A stretch of DNA of 7,865 bases from an uncultured Muribaculaceae bacterium (GTDB lineage Bacteria > Bacteroidota > Bacteroidia > Bacteroidales > Muribaculaceae): contig CAKUKR010000090.1 in NCBI GenBank assembly GCA_934663645.1, positions 1 through 7,865 of the forward strand. The letters are read 5' to 3'. Below, piece by piece: positions 6,497 to 7,865 of the stretch (within the stretch, counting starts at the first letter, position 1; the number at the start of each line of letters is the position of its first letter). The translations under genes were made by a program, and so were the position numbers. Under the pieces are notes generated by a model that was not told the DNA's origin, did no database searches, and was given only the letters and a program-made list of their open reading frames with translations.

Positions 6497-6534
6497 TTAA
6501 TGCTGTCCAATAATATTTTATCGGACAGCATTAA
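6497..6534 (-). terminator. Hairpin terminator overlapping the end of the Res gene
   Basis: TTAATGCTGTCC (6497-6508) and GGACAGCATTAA (6523-6534) form a perfect 12-bp stem around a 14-nt A/T-rich loop. Read on the minus strand, the first arm is the last codons of the Res gene (N-A-V-R) and the TAA stop sits in the loop at 6518-6520. Minus-strand sequence after the second arm is TACACTATG, with no T-run. Together with the 6441-6477 hairpin it insulates the convergent pair. Confidence 0.6.
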
Positions 6535-7865
6535 ATTCATTTATGAGGTCTTCGTAGCTTGTGACCTTGTGGTAACGCACTTTGTCGGAAGACAGCTCCT
6601 CAAACAGCTGCCTGCAACAGTCTATTTTCGATTGCTCTATAGGCGATATGTCCATAGATCTGAGCGACCCCTTGGTTTCGGCGATGAAGAATATGTGCTT
6701 CACGCCGTCGCGTGTCATTGCTATTGCCCAGTCCGGGGCATAATTGCCAACAGGCGTAGGGATCTGGAACGAGCGCGGCAGTTTCGCGTAGACCTCCACC
6801 TCCGTGGCTCTTTCGAGGTCGCTTGCGAAATTTCGCTCCACCGTGCTGTCGGTCACGACATAGTCCATGACGTGTTTATTGGCTTCGAGCACCCTGTCAA
6901 ACGGCACTTCGCTGGCAGTGGCGAATATGTCTGACGAATACTTCCCCTCGGTCATCTTGTAGTGGATGTGCTGCACTATCATTGCCGCCTTCTGTTCGCG
7001 GATTATCCGTGTCGCATTGCGTATGAAGTCCTCCGGGTTGTTGCGGAACAGTTCGAGTTTCTCCGGCTTTATCGCCTGGAGGATATTGCCGACAGTGCGG
7101 CGTGTCAGGTTCGCGCCGTGCGCTATCTCGCCGATGAGGTCATACACCACTGTTGAGGTACATTCGCTTGCGAGCTGTTCTGTCGCTGTCCTTTGGTTGC
7201 CGAATTGGTCCACGTTTTCTGCATCCTGCTCGCCCTCGACGCGGACATAGTGCAGCTGACGTACAGACAGTTCGGCATCGAGGTGCTTGACGGCGTTGGC
7301 TGCAAGTTCCTTGCTGTCATAGCTCACTGTGTAGACATACTGGTGGTTGATTTCTTTCCACAGGGCCTGGAACGCTTCTTTGTTGAAGTTCTCCCTGTTC
7401 AGGCGGTTCAGGACAGTCGTTCTGGCATCTGTTATCATGCCGTCCGTTGCCGACGGGTCGTTCAGCACGAGCTTGACCACAGCATCAGCCATATTCTTCA
7501 GGGCTCTTGTACGCATCGGCGCGAGAGTCCCCTCGTTTACGCTTTGCATGAACGATGGCTGGATATTCCCCTCGCTGTCAGCATATCCGTTGTCCTCGAG
7601 CCAGGTCTTGATGCAGGCAGCCTCGCTGTCGGTGATTTCGTGAGTCGAACCGTCTTTGAGTGTGATGTTCTTCCCCATGAAATAATCCGTTGTCACCTGA
7701 CGCGGCTGTTCGCGCAGACGCTCGCGCAGGCTGGCATGGATATCCTTCTGCAGGCTTTTGGTGAAGTCGGCATAGCTCTCGTTGGCAATGACCGTGAGCA
7801 CGTTTATGTCATGCACCTCGTCGCCAAGTTGCTCGGCATCCTGGCGAGTGCCGTCTCGGTCAACG
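6518..7865 (-). CDS. Type III restriction enzyme Res subunit, C-terminal part (5' end beyond window)
   Basis: Type III enzymes pair a Mod methyltransferase with Res, an SF2-helicase/endonuclease that uses ATP and cuts DNA some 25-27 bp from the recognition site. The window holds about 448 C-terminal residues of a protein usually near 950-1000. The frame is open to the right edge, so the internal GTG at 7814-7816 is not the start. The first visible residues (VDRDGTRQ...) look like the segment just after helicase motif VI, followed by the family stretch NVLTVIANESY. The endonuclease domain is at the end: PDW with D at 6731-6733 and ETK with E at 6677-6679 and K at 6671-6673, a D-x17-E-x-K pattern of the PD-(D/E)XK type. 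All three catalytic residues are intact, and no frameshift or stop interrupts the visible part. Mod would be expected upstream, at higher coordinates outside the window. Confidence 0.88.
   Translation of the reverse strand, partial: VDRDGTRQDAEQLGDEVHDINVLTVIANESYADFTKSLQKDIHASLRERLREQPRQVTTDYFMGKNITLKDGSTHEITDSEAACIKTWLEDNGYADSEGNIQPSFMQSVNEGTLAPMRTRALKNMADAVVKLVLNDPSATDGMITDARTTVLNRLNRENFNKEAFQALWKEINHQYVYTVSYDSKELAANAVKHLDAELSVRQLHYVRVEGEQDAENVDQFGNQRTATEQLASECTSTVVYDLIGEIAHGANLTRRTVGNILQAIKPEKLELFRNNPEDFIRNATRIIREQKAAMIVQHIHYKMTEGKYSSDIFATASEVPFDRVLEANKHVMDYVVTDSTVERNFASDLERATEVEVYAKLPRSFQIPTPVGNYAPDWAIAMTRDGVKHIFFIAETKGSLRSMDISPIEQSKIDCCRQLFEELSSDKVRYHKVTSYEDLINEFNAVR

Noticed and set aside
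7814..7816. GTG as the start of the Res-like gene
   Set aside because: The same frame stays open to the window edge and the extra codons look like family sequence next to helicase motif VI, so the gene is cut by the window and does not start here.
3681..7865. ATPase, creD and Res as one new defence island
   Set aside because: They have separate promoters, separate terminators and opposite strands, and creD and sanA are ordinary envelope genes. Nothing links them except proximity.

Overview
The window looks like a Bacteroidales (Bacteroidota) chromosome segment. Three signs point there. First, the tmRNA tag reads GENNYALAA. Second, four promoters fit the Bacteroidota housekeeping pattern: a -33 TTTG-like box, 19-20 bp, then a -7 TAnnTTTG box. 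Third, start codons lack strong Shine-Dalgarno sequences and sit behind A/C- or A/T-rich leaders. The balanced base composition would suit a Muribaculaceae- or Parabacteroides-like member, but the family is a guess.

Layout, left to right. Positions 1-125 are intergenic and carry the ssrA promoter. Positions 126-525 are a complete one-piece tmRNA gene (ssrA), closed by a strong hairpin terminator. Positions 628-2676 encode a secreted TPR-repeat protein ending in a retropepsin-like aspartic protease domain. After a perfect hairpin terminator come three independently promoted + strand genes: a SanA/DUF218 membrane-anchored protein (2786-3499), a DUF4143-type AAA ATPase (about 3681-4964) and a CreD-family inner-membrane protein (5138-6412). 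Two hairpins separate creD from a convergent minus-strand gene (6518 to the right edge), which is the C-terminal half of a type III restriction endonuclease Res subunit. Its helicase part, and probably its Mod methyltransferase partner, lie beyond the window.

The genes do not form one operon or one obvious new system. ssrA is a housekeeping ribosome-rescue gene. The TPR-protease, SanA and CreD all act at or outside the inner membrane, which hints at an envelope theme. The ATPase is an orphan of unknown role. The Res gene is the edge of a defence locus.

The least-explained features are the TPR-retropepsin fusion, a 28-bp direct repeat pair ahead of the ATPase promoter, a structured leader on creD, the apparently leaderless sanA transcript, and the lack of a visible promoter between ssrA and the TPR gene. 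I found no CRISPR array, insertion sequence, tRNA or rRNA.
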